Position numbers and translations under genes: made by a program | Source of the DNA: Nissolia schottii | Taxonomy: Eukaryota > Streptophyta > Magnoliopsida > Fabales > Fabaceae | NCBI GenBank assembly: GCA_003254905.1 | Contig: QANU01043359.1 | Location: 16,911 to 80,910 of the forward strand | DNA length: 64,000 nt | Direction of reading: 5' to 3' | Part shown: positions 24,736 to 38,739 of the stretch, piece after piece | Layout: the number at the start of each line of letters is the position of its first letter | Numbering within the stretch: the first letter of the stretch is position 1 | The notes under the pieces: generated by a model | The model's database searches: none | What the model saw: the letters and a program-made list of their open reading frames with translations, nothing else | Told to the model about the DNA's origin: nothing

Positions 24736-26220
24736 CTTACCATTTATGAATAAAGCAATATAAGCAGCCTTCCAACACAGGGTAGAAAAATGGCTGCAGC
24801 AATTGTATGAGAAAATCAAGAAGAGGAAGGATTAAAATCCCTTCTATTGGATGACTCGGGATGCCTTTATGAGTTATAGAGAATTTGGGGAACTGATAAG
24901 TACAAAGACAAGTCCCAGAAGACCAAAAATTCCAAAAATTCATTGAAGGACGAGCCATTGCACTATGGTGGATCAACTACCCTACACTCCACGAAGTTGA
25001 GATTGGCAATATTTATAATGATTAATTTATTTAGTTTAATTTATTTTAATCATTGCCTTAAATATATAATATATATTTAAAAAATATGAAATGCAGACGC
25101 GAGGGTGGAGGGGTGAAAAGACTATCTAGGCCAACTCGCGGTTTGAGGACACAACTACAAGTATTAGTTTACTCAATAATTAATTAGTTCATTTGTGTTG
25201 CTAACTATGTCAATTTTGGTTACATTTACTTGTAGATGATTTGCGATCAAAGGGTGGAGGAGGCTAGGACCTAGCGAATCTAGTGCCTGACTAAGGATGA
25301 AGATGGAACACTTGATGTCCCAAAAATTGATGAGAACGAGATATGGGTGGATGTCATCAGCAGTATGAACAGAAATCACACCTACGATTAGGGGGTTATT
25401 CTTCTTAAGATCCTAGGAGATCAGTTGGTCGTTCATCTAGGGGCGGAGGCACCAATTCTAGGTCTGGCACGACTGCTGGCAATGAGATCCATCATGTTCA
25501 TGACCTCAATGCCAAATTCCACACCCAGGCTATGTAGCTGCAAGAGTAAGAGAAAGAGAGAGTGGGAGAGAGAGATGACCCGCCTTCGGGAAGAGATACA
25601 GGAAGAACGCAAGAGGAAGGAATGAAAATGAAGAAGAGGAAGATGTATTCTAGTCTGTTCCACGTGTGGTCATAGTTGCATGCAAATGGATCCTCACATT
25701 GCCCGATTAGTCCTTGTTAGAGAGCTCGGACGATGACGATCATGTTTCCAACATCGACCATGGCAAAGGCATGGACAAAGATGACAACATCATTCGTGGA
25801 TACACTCCCATCCTCGATCACCTTAGTGACAACTTTTGAATGAAATGTTTTATATTTTTTTAATTAATTGTGATGAATATTATATTTTAATTAGATTGTT
25901 TACTAATTTTAATTGACTGGTTTATATGTGTTTCACTTAACTATTTAAATTTTTTAAAAAATTAAAAAATAAACTTTGTTAATGAATTTCAATGAATATA
26001 TTTGCTGGGAAACAATAATATTATTAAATTTTAAAGAAATAGTGGCGGATATATTTGCCACTAGTGGCAGATACACTATCTGCTGCTAATACATTAGCAA
26101 CGAGTCAATTATCATTGGATACTTTCTAACACAAAATTTATCAAAAACAATAAAAATTTGTCGGTAATTGAAGAAAAATTGTCGGTAAATCCGTCTGAAT
26201 AAGGTGTTTTTCTAGTAGTG
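24736..26220 (+). mobile_element. Right part of a second CACTA transposon with decayed ORF
   Basis: The right terminus ends TTTTTCTAGTAGTG at 26220, the inverted form of a CACTACTAGAAAA terminus. Upstream repeats of a GTGGCGGATA/GTGGCAGATA type look subterminal. Plus-strand pieces resemble the plant En/Spm transposase-associated protein: DEDGTLDVPKIDENEIW near 25300 and a charged coiled coil (EREREMTRLREEIQEERKRK) at 25560-25625. Frames are interrupted by stops, and I did not find the left terminus, so this is a truncated, inactive copy of a different subfamily from the element at 10244. Confidence 0.65.
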
Positions 26221-27760
26221 TTAGATTGATTTGGTGAGTTTATATTAATATTTTTATTATGTTTTGATTATACTTCTAGCCTTTAAATTAAGACTTATCT
26301 CATTGTACAAAATCACAACAACATTCACTAATACAATTATAATGAACTGACATTACTTAAGCCAGATTATACTGGTCGCTGCCCTGGAAAATCAAACTAC
26401 GTAAGACCAAGATTAATTTATCAGTGTCTCAACTTGCAGTAATTATAATCTACCTTGGGGTGTCAACATTTTTTCTTCTAGAATACCAGTCTTCATGGAA
26501 AATATATATTGTCCCCCTACCAATGGAAAAAATGGGTATTTTTCAACTTGGTACATGCATATGCTGTTAGTAGTTTTGTAGTCGTTCAACAAAATCCAAG
26601 TCGCAACAAATATACAGGGCTTAACTGGTTAATTTAACAATTACTATAAAATAAGCAGGTGACAAAAATTGTTTAAAAATTAAAGGAATTAAATCAAGGT
26701 GGCTGATGGGGTGTTAATATTGTCCTGCAAGAATCTTGATATAGTAAAGTGAGATCATTTATTTTAAAAGATAAAATGAATAATCTCAACATTAAACTAA
26801 TAAAATAAGAATGAAAGTCATTCTCATTTTAATAATCTAATGACGAAATTCATCACTTTATTTTTTAAAATAAAATATATCACTTTTTTCAAAAATCCTT
26901 ATTATTATGCTTGCAAATGGGATGTCTAGTACATGCACGTACTGCGCACACATCAGTTGCGTACGTTCATCTAGATTGGGTTAATCCAAGTCTAGGTCGT
27001 GTTCACTTACCTTACACCTTGACTTCTTCCCTATCAATCATTCTTGTGGTAATCATTCATATAGTCACCACCATGGCAACCAAATTTTTAACTAACCCAA
27101 TTTTTCTATTGCTTTATTAAGCAACTCCTTTCCTTTACATGTATCTCTCTCTCTAACTCGCTTTCCCCCTCCACCTGCAATTTTGTAACACGTCAAACCA
27201 AGTGAATGTACAACTCATCTCCTTTTTATAATCAAGAGAGAAAAAAAGAATTAAAGTTTGGAGTACATTCATATCAGAGGCTTTAAAGAAAAGAAACTAT
27301 TGCGACAAAGATGCATCCAACATTTTATTGTTATGATTATGATTTTAAGCTAAGATATATAGTAAGACCGTATTCTTTGTACAAATTCAATACAAAATGT
27401 GACTGAGATACTCCTTTTATAATTAGACCTACAACTGGATCAAGCAATATATATATATATATATACACAAAATAAATACACATATATATGTATTATTTTT
27501 TAAGTATAAAAAAAATATACAGAAAATGAAGATCCCAACTACTACCCTCTAAGTAGGCGTGAGCGAGGCCACACTGGCGTTGAAATCGTGTGCGCAAATT
27601 CGTTGAGAGGTGTTTGTCTTGTTTTCCAACCCCCCTTGCGTTTGCGTTTCTTTTTAGACAGACCTTCGCGCCCAAACGTGTGAACCAAAAATCCCTCTTC
27701 TCTCTAGGCTCTAGCTATTCTCACTTTGCACCTTCTCTTGCTTCCAAGTCTTCGACCGTT
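26221..27760. other. Intergenic region upstream of RBOHE
   Basis: AT-rich with no supported gene. It contains a short (AT)n run near 27451 and presumably the RBOHE promoter. The stretch before 27900 is CT-rich and leader-like. Confidence 0.5.
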
Positions 27761-27785
27761 CCTCTCTCTCTCTCTCTCTCTCTCT
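27761..27785. repeat. (CT)n tract in the probable RBOHE 5' UTR
   Basis: About 12 CT units roughly 115 bp before the RBOHE start codon, inside a pyrimidine-rich leader. Confidence 0.9.
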
Positions 27786-27899
27786 ACTTGCTTTGCGCAT
27801 CTTAGTCAGAGAAAAGGAAAAAAAATTAAATAAATAAATAGATTCGCCGGCAAAAAGAATTGAATAAAACAGAGCACAGGAGCGGCATTAATTAGTTAG

Positions 27900-30800
27900 A
27901 TGAAAATGTCGTCGTCGTTCAGGAGGTGCAGCGATGGCGAAGAAACTCAGTCGCCGGTAAATCTCGAGTCCTCGTCGCAGACGGCCGGAGGCCACGCCTA
28001 CGGCGCGATGTTGCCGGTATTCCTCAACGACCTCCGCAGCAACCACCACCGGGAGCTCGTGGAGATCACGTTGGAGATCGACGACGAGGCCGTCGTGCTC
28101 TGCAACGTCGCCCCCGCCGCTTCCACTGCCAGCGCCTCGCCGTCGTGGATGTCCGCCGCCGGCTCCGCTCCCAATGCCTCGCCGTCGCGGTTCTCCGGCG
28201 CCGGAGACGAGGCCGGAGCCCGCCGCGTCGCGAGGAGCCTGTCGATGGCGTCGCGGTTCCGGAGGAAGTTCCCGTGGCTGCGGTCGTTGTCGGGGTCGTC
28301 GCGAAGGTCGGCGGCGTCGCCGGAAGGAGGAGCCGCCTGCGCCGCCGCTGAGGATCCGGTGGCGGCGGCGCGGAACGCGAGGAGGATGCGGTTGCAGATC
28401 GAGCGGGCGAGATCGAGCGCGCAGAGTGCCCTGAAGGGTTTGAGGTTCATCAGCAAGACGGGAGGCGAAGGAAGCGAGGAGCTGTGGGAGAAGGTGGAAG
28501 AGAGGTTCAGGCTGCTGGCGAAAGATGGAATGCTCGCTAGAGAGGACTTCGGTGAATGCATTGGTAAGTTTGTCGTTTGGATGCCCAGAAAATTATGAAT
28601 TTGAATGCTGAAAGCGGTTTGGTAACACGAAGATTTGTCTCCCTCACCGTTTCGTCATTTAAATTAAATGACATAAGTCACGCAACCATAGAAAGAGCTG
28701 CTAGGACTTTCTGTTTTTGCTTCAATTAATTCAGCTATAGTGTTAGTAAAAATAATAATAATAATTCAGCTATAGTTGAATCGTGGTTACGTTAGAAACA
28801 TCAATTCACACCTCAATCAAACAGTCTGGTTTAATGTTTAAAATATTAATTTTATAGGTGAACCTTTGGTTAATCATATGATTGCTGAATTAACAACAGC
28901 GTAATCTGTCCGTATATTTTGTTAGTTAATAATTCTTGTTCATTATTAAACTGGAAAAAAAAATTATGTAGAATTCAACTTATAGCAAGAACAGAGCTGG
29001 TGATTTAAACACTAAATCATGTACATGGTTTAAATTACGAATGGCATACATATTAAAATTTGATAGAAAGACGATTACATACTACTAATTAATTTGCTAG
29101 GGTATGTGCTGATAGTCATTATTTTGTTTAATTGAATAATGAAAGGGATGGAGGATTCGAAGGAATTTGCGCTGGGTATATTTGATGCGTTAGCCAGAAG
29201 GAAGGAAAGGAAAGTCAGCAAAATAACGAAAGAAGAGCTGCATCAGTTCTGGTTGCAAATTTCGGATCAGAGCTTTGATGCTCGCCTTCAGATTTTCTTT
29301 GACATGTAAGTTTATCCTTTCTCCCTCCAAGTGATTAATGCCCTGCATTGATTTCGTGTTTTTATTGTATCATTGTTCCCTTAGATGAAATGTCTTTTTT
29401 CGATAACCAGTCAAATGCATTCGTAGCTTACTAATAATGTCATAACAGATAAATGGGCAGAGGTATCTGAGACTCATTGTCTAGTGCCAATTTTTTTTCT
29501 CTCTCTTTTACAGGGGGTTTAACATGTGCATCATTTGAATAATTATTTTCTGTTGTTTGCCTTACTTCACGTTAAACACTACACGTGTTAAAGTAAAAAA
29601 AAATAAAAATGTTTCACTATAAGTGAAGTATGAATAAAACAAAATAAGTAATTACACATAAATATATACATTATAAAAAAAAATAGAAAATAGAGACTTA
29701 AAACTAAACGAATGATGTATTTAAAGGAAAGAGACAAAAAGTCAACAATCGTTCAGATGAGTTTTGTTGTTTTTCTTTTATGCTAATTTACTTACACACA
29801 TATCCGTATAATATAATTTACATGAATTAATAAAAGAAGTTTAAGAAAGCGATTTGTAAACAACTTCTCCTAATTATTATTGAGTAAAAGGAGATTATCA
29901 AAATTGCATAATAAATCACTTAAATTTAAGTAAGTCAGCTTGTGGTAGGTCGACCACCATTATAAATTCATTTAAGCACGATTAGATTCAATAATGGACA
30001 CGTTTATTTTGCTTTATTTATGCTTCAACCTACTACCATCCCCCTTTTCACTTGCAATATGACGCCATCGTTCTTAGCAAAAATAATTTATATAAAAGGG
30101 TGTATATAATTTTGTGAAGTTGTCGCTGTAACTTTAGTAGTAATATAATTATACTCTTATACTTATTCCCATGTTGGCAAGTTTTTGATTTTTTTAAAAA
30201 TTTATTGAAATGAAAAGTTAAGTGAAATTAATAGAGTAATTTTGATTTTCATTAAAAAAAATATTTTTTGGAAATCTAAGGTTAAGATGTTGATTTTCAC
30301 TGAAAACAGACCTTTAAATTAAGATACGTCACGCATAATTTTGCTTGTCTTTAATTTGACTGCAACGTCAATAAAGAGAACTACTCTTTCACCTGTATGC
30401 ATTTTACGACACCTGGTTGCCGAGAGAGCAAGCACGTGTATATTTTTGACATTTTTCTTAAAATGTTACTTCATTTATTTTTATAATGTTAGTTTATTTT
30501 ATTATTTCACAAATTTATATTCAATTACATTAAATTATGAATGAATTTAAAATAGTAAAAAAGATTAACATTATAAAACAAAACGAGTAAATTAAATAGT
30601 CCATTTATTCAGGGCGGACAATAACGAAGACGACATTGTTCTTCAAATGTTAAATTTAGTCTATTTATTTCAGGGCGGACAGTAATGAAGATGGAAGAAT
30701 TACTAGGGAGGAAGTACAAGAGGTAAGATTTAAGAGGCTACATAAAATAAATATATTTTTCAGCATTTGTTAACATGCAAGTTTCCAGCAAAAATATATA

Positions 30801-32058
30801 AGTAAAGGTGGATTCTTTAGAGCTCTTATGGTATTATACATTTTCACTTAAAAAAATTAATTTAATATTGTATAACTTAAAAATTGTTAAATAATTATAA
30901 GAATGATTAGAATAATACTTTAATTTATGTTTTATTATATAATTATTTTTAATTTTATTTCTAAAATTCGAATTCCCAAATTATATGGTTATTTATTTAT
31001 GGTTATTTTCACTTTTTTTAGTTTAAATTAGAAATTCAATTTTCAAAAATAAAAGTTAAAAAAAAACTATGTAATCAAATATAAATTATGAATTTCATTT
31101 TGAATATTTTTATGATTATTTGACAATATTTAAGTTTATACAATGCTAAATTATATTTGTAAAGTGAGGGAATATGGTATCCTACAGCATAAAAGAATGC
31201 ACCATAAATAAACCATTTGTTGTGGTACTGAAAAACTTTGGTTAACATGTAACTATAGAAAGCTCATACGGTGAGAAACTTGTATTCAAACAATAACTAT
31301 CTTTTAAAAACAACAAAGAACGTTTCCTCGAAATGTTTCTTATATATATTGGTAAGTTATACTTACCATATTTGGCATTAATTAGTTGAATGAATACTAG
31401 TTATTTTATATCAAAGAAAGAAAGTATAGTTGGTGGTTTAGCTCTTATAAATATATATTGTCATTCCGCCAATTATATGTTATAAGTGAGAACCACACTT
31501 TAACTAATGTGATATCAATAAATGATTGAATAGTAATGTACATTTTTTTATATTAATAGTTAAAGGCATGAAATTAAAAAAAAAATGAAAAGGCAGACAT
31601 ATAGCCAAATAAGAAAGGGGTGTGTAATTTTACATTAATTGTCAATTTGGTGTGATTGAAAAAATCATAGATATAATTATTAGAAAAAATTTAAAAGTTA
31701 AGGAGTTTAAATGTAATTATGATTCTTAACAAGACACCATGTCATTGTCCTAATTAATGTAACTGATCACACTTAACGAAATAAAATGTAAATGTTATTT
31801 TTAATGTTAGTTTGGTGAGTGGTTAGAATTGAGATTTTATTTTAATGACTTATATTTACGTGTGAAATTGCATGAAAAACTAACTACTAAATTTTCCTCC
31901 TTTTACCCATACCATACTCACCCGAATTGTGTGAAAAAGCTAAATAAGGTTATGCAAATATATAAAATAAATAAAATGTATAATACATTCTCAATAAACT
32001 CTCTGTCATAGTATTAAAGTTGGACCATACTCAATCAATAAAGCTATAAGCTATATGA

Positions 32059-32107
<49 letters not shown>

Positions 32108-35100
32108 GCTTACAGAAAACAAGAGACCATTAAAATGATTTTGGAAATTTGATGGGTTGATTACAAAATAAAAGAAAAAAAGTTTATCTTTGTAGCTCAC
32201 ATTGTCACACGCTATTGAGACTGATATTAAAAAAATATTGTGATTTTTCACCAACTTCATGTGGGGTATTTATCCCATGTTGCAAAATTTATTAAATTTT
32301 AATAATTTCACAACTAAATTCATCAATTTTTGTTATTATTTCATGTTCTATATGATTGCAATAAATTTTTTATTAGTCCAGTCATTGAAATAGCTAACTT
32401 ATAATAGGTTTAGAGATTTGCAGATCATTTGAGCTTACGATATACTTCTTCTATATATAAATATTGTATTGAAAAATACTTGAAAAATACTAATTTATCA
32501 TATTAAATCATATAATCCATCAATATGTCATATTAAATTATGAAATTATAATAAAATTCAATAAATTTAATTATAAAAATGATTAAAAATAATTACATTA
32601 AGCAACATGAAGCGAGAAAAAAAAATTACATTATTATATTCATAAGCGGACAAACTGTATCTAAAGAAAAAGAATATTGAACGGTAAGACGACTGGTTAA
32701 TTTATGACTTTTATCACTGCTTGCATGATTCTCAAGATAAATTTTACCATGCTTTGATCAATATTTCCTGCTTTCGCTTTTGTTCAACAGCTCATAATGC
32801 TCAGTGCTTCCGCAAATAAACTATCGAAGCTAAAAGAACAAGCTGAAATATACGCCGCGTTAATAATGGAAGAACTGGACCCGGAAAACCTGGGTTATAT
32901 CGAGGTAAGAGTGGGAAAAAGAGAGAAGTAAAAAAGATTCAATAGGCAGATCTTTATAAGTTACATTAAACGAAATATCTATTAATGCTCGTCATCCATT
33001 TTTAGGCGGTTATACGTTTATTTGTGTTACAACTTTCATGATGCAAACCTTAACCCTGTTAGTTTTTGCTCTTCGCTCAGTTGTGGCAGTTAGAAATGCT
33101 GTTACTACAGAAAGATAGCTACATGAACTACAGCAGACAACTGAGCACCGCAAGCGTAGGGTGGAGCCAGAATCTGACTAGCGTGAGGGCCAGAAACGTG
33201 ATCCAAATATTCTTCTGGACACTCCAATGCCTCGCGTTGGAATATTGGAGGAGGGGCTGGGTTTTGTTATTGTGGTTGGTTACCATTGCTTGCCTCTTTG
33301 CGTGGAAATTTTACCAGTACAGGAACAGAGCAACTTTCCAAGTCATGAACTACTGCATACCAGTGGCCAAAGGTGCTGCGGAGACTCTCAAGTTCAATAT
33401 GGCTCTCATCCTTCTACCGGTTTGTCGTAACACATTGACATGGCTTCGTTCCACAAGAGCCAGGAAGTTTGTCCCTTTCGATGACAGTATTAATTTCCAT
33501 AAGGTAAGAGGGGGGGGCGTTTTAAACAGAACATGAAATTTTGTTTGGATACAAATGCTGAGCGGAAATGAATTAAATGAGATGGAATGAAATGGCATAA
33601 AATGAAATGGAAATGGATACTATTGTTTAGCAGAATTTTCGCATGCTCCCAGAACTAGTCTATTTATTTGTTCTATCCTATATGTGACATGTCATGATAT
33701 ATAGTGAATCCTTATGTCTTGTGAACTACATTATGTGTCATATGACTAATATGTCATATCAAATAAGAAAGCTTGCTTTGAGAGAGCAGGCAATAATTTC
33801 TCATGGTTTAGGTAGCAAAAGATGAAATAGAGAGTAGTATATGTTCTGTTATTTAAAAATATAGTGTAGAAATTGATAAAATAATAAGCATTTCAATTTA
33901 TTTTTCCATCCCATATTCCATCCAATACCATCTGTTTTTATTATAGCGGATCCACACATTAGTTTCCTTGACAATTTGATTTTGCCCGTCATTACAGACT
34001 ATTGCATTTGCCATAGCTGTTGGAGTCGCTGTTCATGCAGGTACACATCTGGCATGTGATTTCCCCCTTCTCGTAAACTCATCCCCGGAGAAATTTTCAC
34101 TTATAGCTTCAGATTTCCACAACAAGAAACCCACATACAAAACACTTTTGACCGGCGTTGAAGGCTTAACTGGAATCTCAATGGTTATTTTGATGGCCAC
34201 CTCTTTCACACTGGCAGCTCGCCACTTCCGCAGAAGCGCAGTGAAGCTTCCGCCACCCTTCAACAGATTGACGGGCTTCAATGCATTCTGGTACTCACAC
34301 CACCTTCTTGGTCTTGTCTACATTCTGCTGATTATCCATGGATCTTTCTTATATTTAAGCCATCGGTGGTATACAAAAACGGTAAGAAATTCAACTACAA
34401 TTTACATGAGCGTGAAGAAAGTGAATGTTGCCCACACACTTTAACTTGAAGAAGTTGAAAACCATGTTTTTTTTTTTTCCTTTTTAATTTCAGACATGGA
34501 TGTATATATCTTTTCCAATATTACTGTACGCAGCGGAGCGTACTCTTAGAACTCGAAGATCAGCACATTACTCAGTAAAGATTTTGAAGGTAATAGACGC
34601 AAATCCTCTTTCTAGTCTCGACTCTTAGTTGTGGATGAATATCCCTCACTCTGGTGACAAGGAAATAAGTGGCTAGCCCGAGCAGAGGAATATTTTTGTA
34701 CTTCAACAATTGATCAAGGAATTTCAAAATAAACTTGATAGCTCTAAAGGAAAAATATGATTTATTCAACTTATTAAACCCGGGAAAGGAAAAAAAAAAA
34801 AAAAACAAAAAACAAAACTTGCTTTCCTTTTTGTTACTTAAACATTAGAAGAAATGGAGAATTTCCCTCATTTTCCCTCCTTTCTATTTGCTGTTCTTCT
34901 CCCCCGTCAAACACTCCGAGCTAGCATGAAGATGATATGACATGAGAATTACATTTTTCCGTACAAATTTCCTTTGACATAGCAGGTTTCGGTGCTACCA
35001 GGAAACGTCTTTAGCATAATCATGTCCAAGCCAGATGGATTCAAGTACAAAAGCGGACAGTACCTATTTTTACAATGCCCAAATATCTCTCCGTTTGAGT

Positions 35101-37675
35101 GGTGAGTATGGTTTCTTGCTCTAAGGTTTATCATCAATTTCATCATCAATGTTAAGGGATATGAAGAAGTCCAAATAATTGTTTTCGCCTTTTAGGCACC
35201 CGTTTTCCATCACCTCAGCACCAGGAGATGAGCACCTGAGTGTTCACATTCGGACAGTAGGAGACTGGACCCAAGAACTCAAGCAACTATTCACCGAAGA
35301 TGACACATTACCTTCGGTTAATGGTCGAGCAACACTCGGCGAGCTAGTAGAAAGAGAAAAAAGAGGGTAAGTAAAAGGCCAGTTTATGATTTTTACATGC
35401 ATGGAAATTACACAATGGTAGATTATTCAAAGTAAACTTTAAGGCACGCAGGCAGCCGAAACTGCTCGTGGATGGCCCTTATGGAGCTGCGGCGCAAGAT
35501 CACAAGAGCTATGATGTACTGCTCCTCATAGGATTAGGAATCGGAGCAACTCCTTTCATTAGCATTCTGAGAGATCTTCTCAACGACACCACGAGAACAA
35601 TTGATGAACAAACGGTACTTACTATTACATGCTGTGGCTGCCTTTTGTCATAAGTGGATTCTCTGTCTCTGCATTTAGATATCAATTTTATTAAGGTCGC
35701 GCAGGAATCAAACACAGAAACAACCAGATCAGGAGACGACAGCTTAAATAGCTTTACATCTTCAAATTTGACGCCAGGTGGAAACAAGAGACCAAGAAGG
35801 ACCACAAACGCTTATTTCTACTGGGTTACCAGGGAGCCTGGATCTTTTGAATGGTTTGAAGGAGTAATGGACCAAGTTGCAGAAATGGACCACAGAGTAA
35901 TATATGATGTTCATGAATAGAGTCTATCCAATGCACTGTCATTTATTCAAATAAGTCTAACTATCACGAAGTTGCTTAATGACTTGTCCTCTTCTTCTTT
36001 CGCGTGAGTTAGGGACAAATTGAACTTCACAACTATCTTACAAGTGTCTATGAAGAGGGGGATGCGAGGTCAACCTTGATCACCATGATTCAAGCACTAA
36101 ACCATGCCAAACATGGCGTTGACATCCTATCAGGCACTCGGGTAAGATCTTCAAGGCCCGAATTTATGACAACTATCACTGTTTCAGTTCACCGTAATTA
36201 TACACTTGAACACGACCTTTCTTTATTGTGTCTCTGTTGCAGGTAAGGACGCACTTTGCTAGGCCTGACTGGAGAGAAGTTTTCACCAAGATAGCCTCTA
36301 AACACCCGCAGTCTACAGTAGGTAAATATCACTTGCTACAAAGTGCAGAACTGTTTTTCGAAAAGGAGATTCAAAGTTTTGCTTTTCCTCACGTAATATA
36401 TGGACTGCGTAACTGAAACTAAATAATTCTTCACACGAGCTCGGGCCATATGTGCTCTATGCTAATTGAGTCAATAACTAGTAACTTATTGGCAGCTCTT
36501 TGAATATCATTAACTACTTAAATATTTAATGATTCTTTTCTTGTATTAAAAAACAAAACAAAAATGCTATGTGCACTATTATAAACGTATCATAGGCTGT
36601 ACACTCTACGCACTTTTTCTCTCTTTTTTTTTATTTTTTTATTTTTTCTTTTTTTATTCCAATCTCTCTCTATTTTTTTATTCTTCACAAGACGATATGA
36701 ATCATTCATTTTTGTTTCCATCATATTCGTTGTTTTTGGTTTATTAAAAACATGTACATTTGTGTAGAAAAGTTTGTGCTTTCTTGTTCAAAAGTTTATG
36801 CATATAAACACTAAAGTTTTATTATCGGTATTCATTTTCTTTTCCGTCATATTCTTTGTTACTAGTTGTTCAAAAGTTTGTGTATGTGAGCACTAAAGTT
36901 TTCTTTTTTGTTTTCATTTTCGTTTTTGTCATATTTTTTGTTTCTACTTATTCAAAAGTTTGTGCATGTGAGTATCGAAATTTTCTTCCTCATTTTTGTT
37001 TCATTTCCGTCTTATTCTTTGTTTTTGCTTGTTGAAAAAGTTTGTGCACATAAATTCAAAAGTTTGTGAATATGCTTCAAAATGTTTGTGCAAAGTAGAA
37101 AATGAGTTCACATGCTTCGAGTGTGAGTGCGGAGCATGAGAGAGTGTGTGATAATTACTTTTCACTATTTAATGTGTCGCAAATCCAGCTTAATTTGGTT
37201 CCATATTTAAAAAAGATTGGACATGTGTATAAAAAGTTTGTGCATGTGTATACAAAAGTTTTTGCACTCAATATTGCCGTATATACGATACCTACGTCAT
37301 GCGGTGTCAACAATTTGAGCGTACCCCTAGCAGCACTATTAAAAAAATAATCAAGAACTCTCTCTTCATAAATTTCAGTAGAAAGTAATACTACTTAAAA
37401 TTTATATGCAGTAGATGCTTGTCAACAAGATAAAAATAAAACAGCCCGGTTGCATAGAAAGCACATGCACAGGTAGGATGATGTGGGGGACAAGTAGTTT
37501 GTTCTGGTCACCTGAACCTCAATCCATTTTTGTTAATAATATTAGAAAAAATTTAACACTTGCAGGGGTGTTCTATTGCGGGATGCCAGTGTTGGCGAAG
37601 GAGCTGAAGAAGCTGTCACTCGAACTGGGTCACAAGACAACAACACGCTTCGACTTCCACAAGGAGTATTTCTGA
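27900..37675 (+). CDS. RBOHE: Respiratory burst oxidase homolog E (NADPH oxidase), 14 exons
   Basis: Plasma-membrane NADPH oxidase that passes electrons through FAD and two hemes to external O2, making superoxide; family knowledge ties RBOHE to tapetal cell death and defence. Exons: 27900-28563, 29146-29305, 30674-30722, 32791-32904, 33081-33503, 33998-34381, 34494-34589, 34986-35101, 35196-35366, 35452-35614, 35705-35896, 36013-36141, 36243-36321, 37566-37675. All introns are GT-AG, phases agree and the sum is 949 residues. Seen: a GC-rich N-terminus with [13 protein letters not shown]-hand [12 protein letters not shown]; heme-region [10 protein letters not shown] and [12 protein letters not shown]-site [16 protein letters not shown]-site [10 protein letters not shown]-terminal GVFYCG and the end [12 protein letters not shown]. 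Wording matches Arabidopsis RBOHE better than RBOHD or RBOHF. The start is the first Met of MKMSSSF; a second Met is two codons on. Confidence 0.93.
30613..30673 (+). repeat. 61-bp tandem duplication of the RBOHE exon 3 acceptor
   Basis: TTCAG followed by GGCGGACAATAACGAAGAC at 30613 repeats the true exon start, GGCGGACAGTAATGAAGAT, at 30674, with the upstream CTATTTATT block also repeated. The upstream copy therefore has its own acceptor and the start of the EF-hand loop. Reading from it in the exon 2 phase gives [10 protein letters not shown] and then a stop within the true exon. Confidence 0.8.
30723..32790 (+). other. RBOHE intron 3 (2.07 kb)
   Basis: Very AT-rich, with no coding signal on either strand. 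It contains an (AAT)n microsatellite at 32060-32102. Confidence 0.8.
32060..32102. repeat. (AAT)n microsatellite in RBOHE intron 3
   Basis: About 14 uninterrupted ATA/AAT trinucleotide units. Confidence 0.95.
36720..37060. repeat. 82-bp minisatellite in the last RBOHE intron
   Basis: CAAAAGTTTGTGCATGTGAG-type units recur at about 36789, 36871, 36953 and 37035, a steady 82-bp spacing. Each is followed by a T-rich block with TTTCCGTCATATTCTTTG. About four diverged units lie in the 1.24 kb intron between exons 13 and 14. Confidence 0.8.
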
Positions 37676-38739
37676 AATTTAGAATGGTATTCAAACAACT
37701 TTTGTTTATTTTTCTGTAATTACCAATTAAATGATTCAAAAAGGAAATTAAGAATTGTTTAGGTCATGGTTGTACTAGGGCGGCAACTGTAATTATACTA
37801 TTTGATACTCACATGCAGTACAATACAAAATCAAATAAACGGAGGAAAGTAAACAAAGATTCAGAGTCACGCAAACACCATTTAAGCATGCTCTAATCAT
37901 GCGCTTTTCCTGGTGAGTGCATTAGTCGCTAAGAATGAGTGCAAATACTTGAGTTATCAAATTAATGAAGATAGAAGATAATATTACACGTTTGCTTTTC
38001 ATTAATAAATAGCTAAATTAAATTGATTATAGAGATAAATAAAAGATGGTTTGAAAATATAGCAACACAGAAAAATAACAATAAAATAAAAAATGAGAAA
38101 AGAATTGAAAGAAGTTGGGAAAAAATACTAGGGTCACTGGTCTAGACTCAGGTACACTCATAGACAAACTCACACATTTATCCTAATACAATTATTAAGC
38201 AGTCAACTATTGAGTTAACTAATGGTCAAAGTCACTGATTGTTATCCTCTTTCCTATTATCCTAAATTGTGTTAATGATCTACTTTATACTCCTCACATA
38301 ATCACTTTATTCCTCTTGGAGTTTTGTTCAACCTATGGTTTCTATGGCTATGAAGCACTCTCGCAATCTCTCTCTCAAGTTATCATACAAGACATCAGAA
38401 TAATTAAAATAATGACTTGTTAATTAGTTATAATTAAGCACAAGCATATAAAAATGTTAATACACACTAATAGAAACTAAATAACAATATGAAAACCAAA
38501 TAGCTTCGCCACAAGAGGTTACATCAATGCCTTAACAAGAGACTTAGTATATAGAAGAAGAAAAATACAAAAGAAAAGAAAAGGGTGGCATTAGAGAATA
38601 AACCATAGATGACAAACGGTGATAGATATGACAAGTGGGGTTGTGGAGCTCTCGCGTAGCACTTCGGCGGCGACAATTTATCTCTGGTTAGCCCCCTAGG
38701 GTTGCCTCCTTGAAAACCCTAGCAATCCTTTTGTGAAAG

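Noticed and set aside
27998-28561. 187-codon antisense frame in RBOHE exon 1
   Set aside because: It is the shadow of a GC-rich exon on the other strand and has no independent start context or known family.
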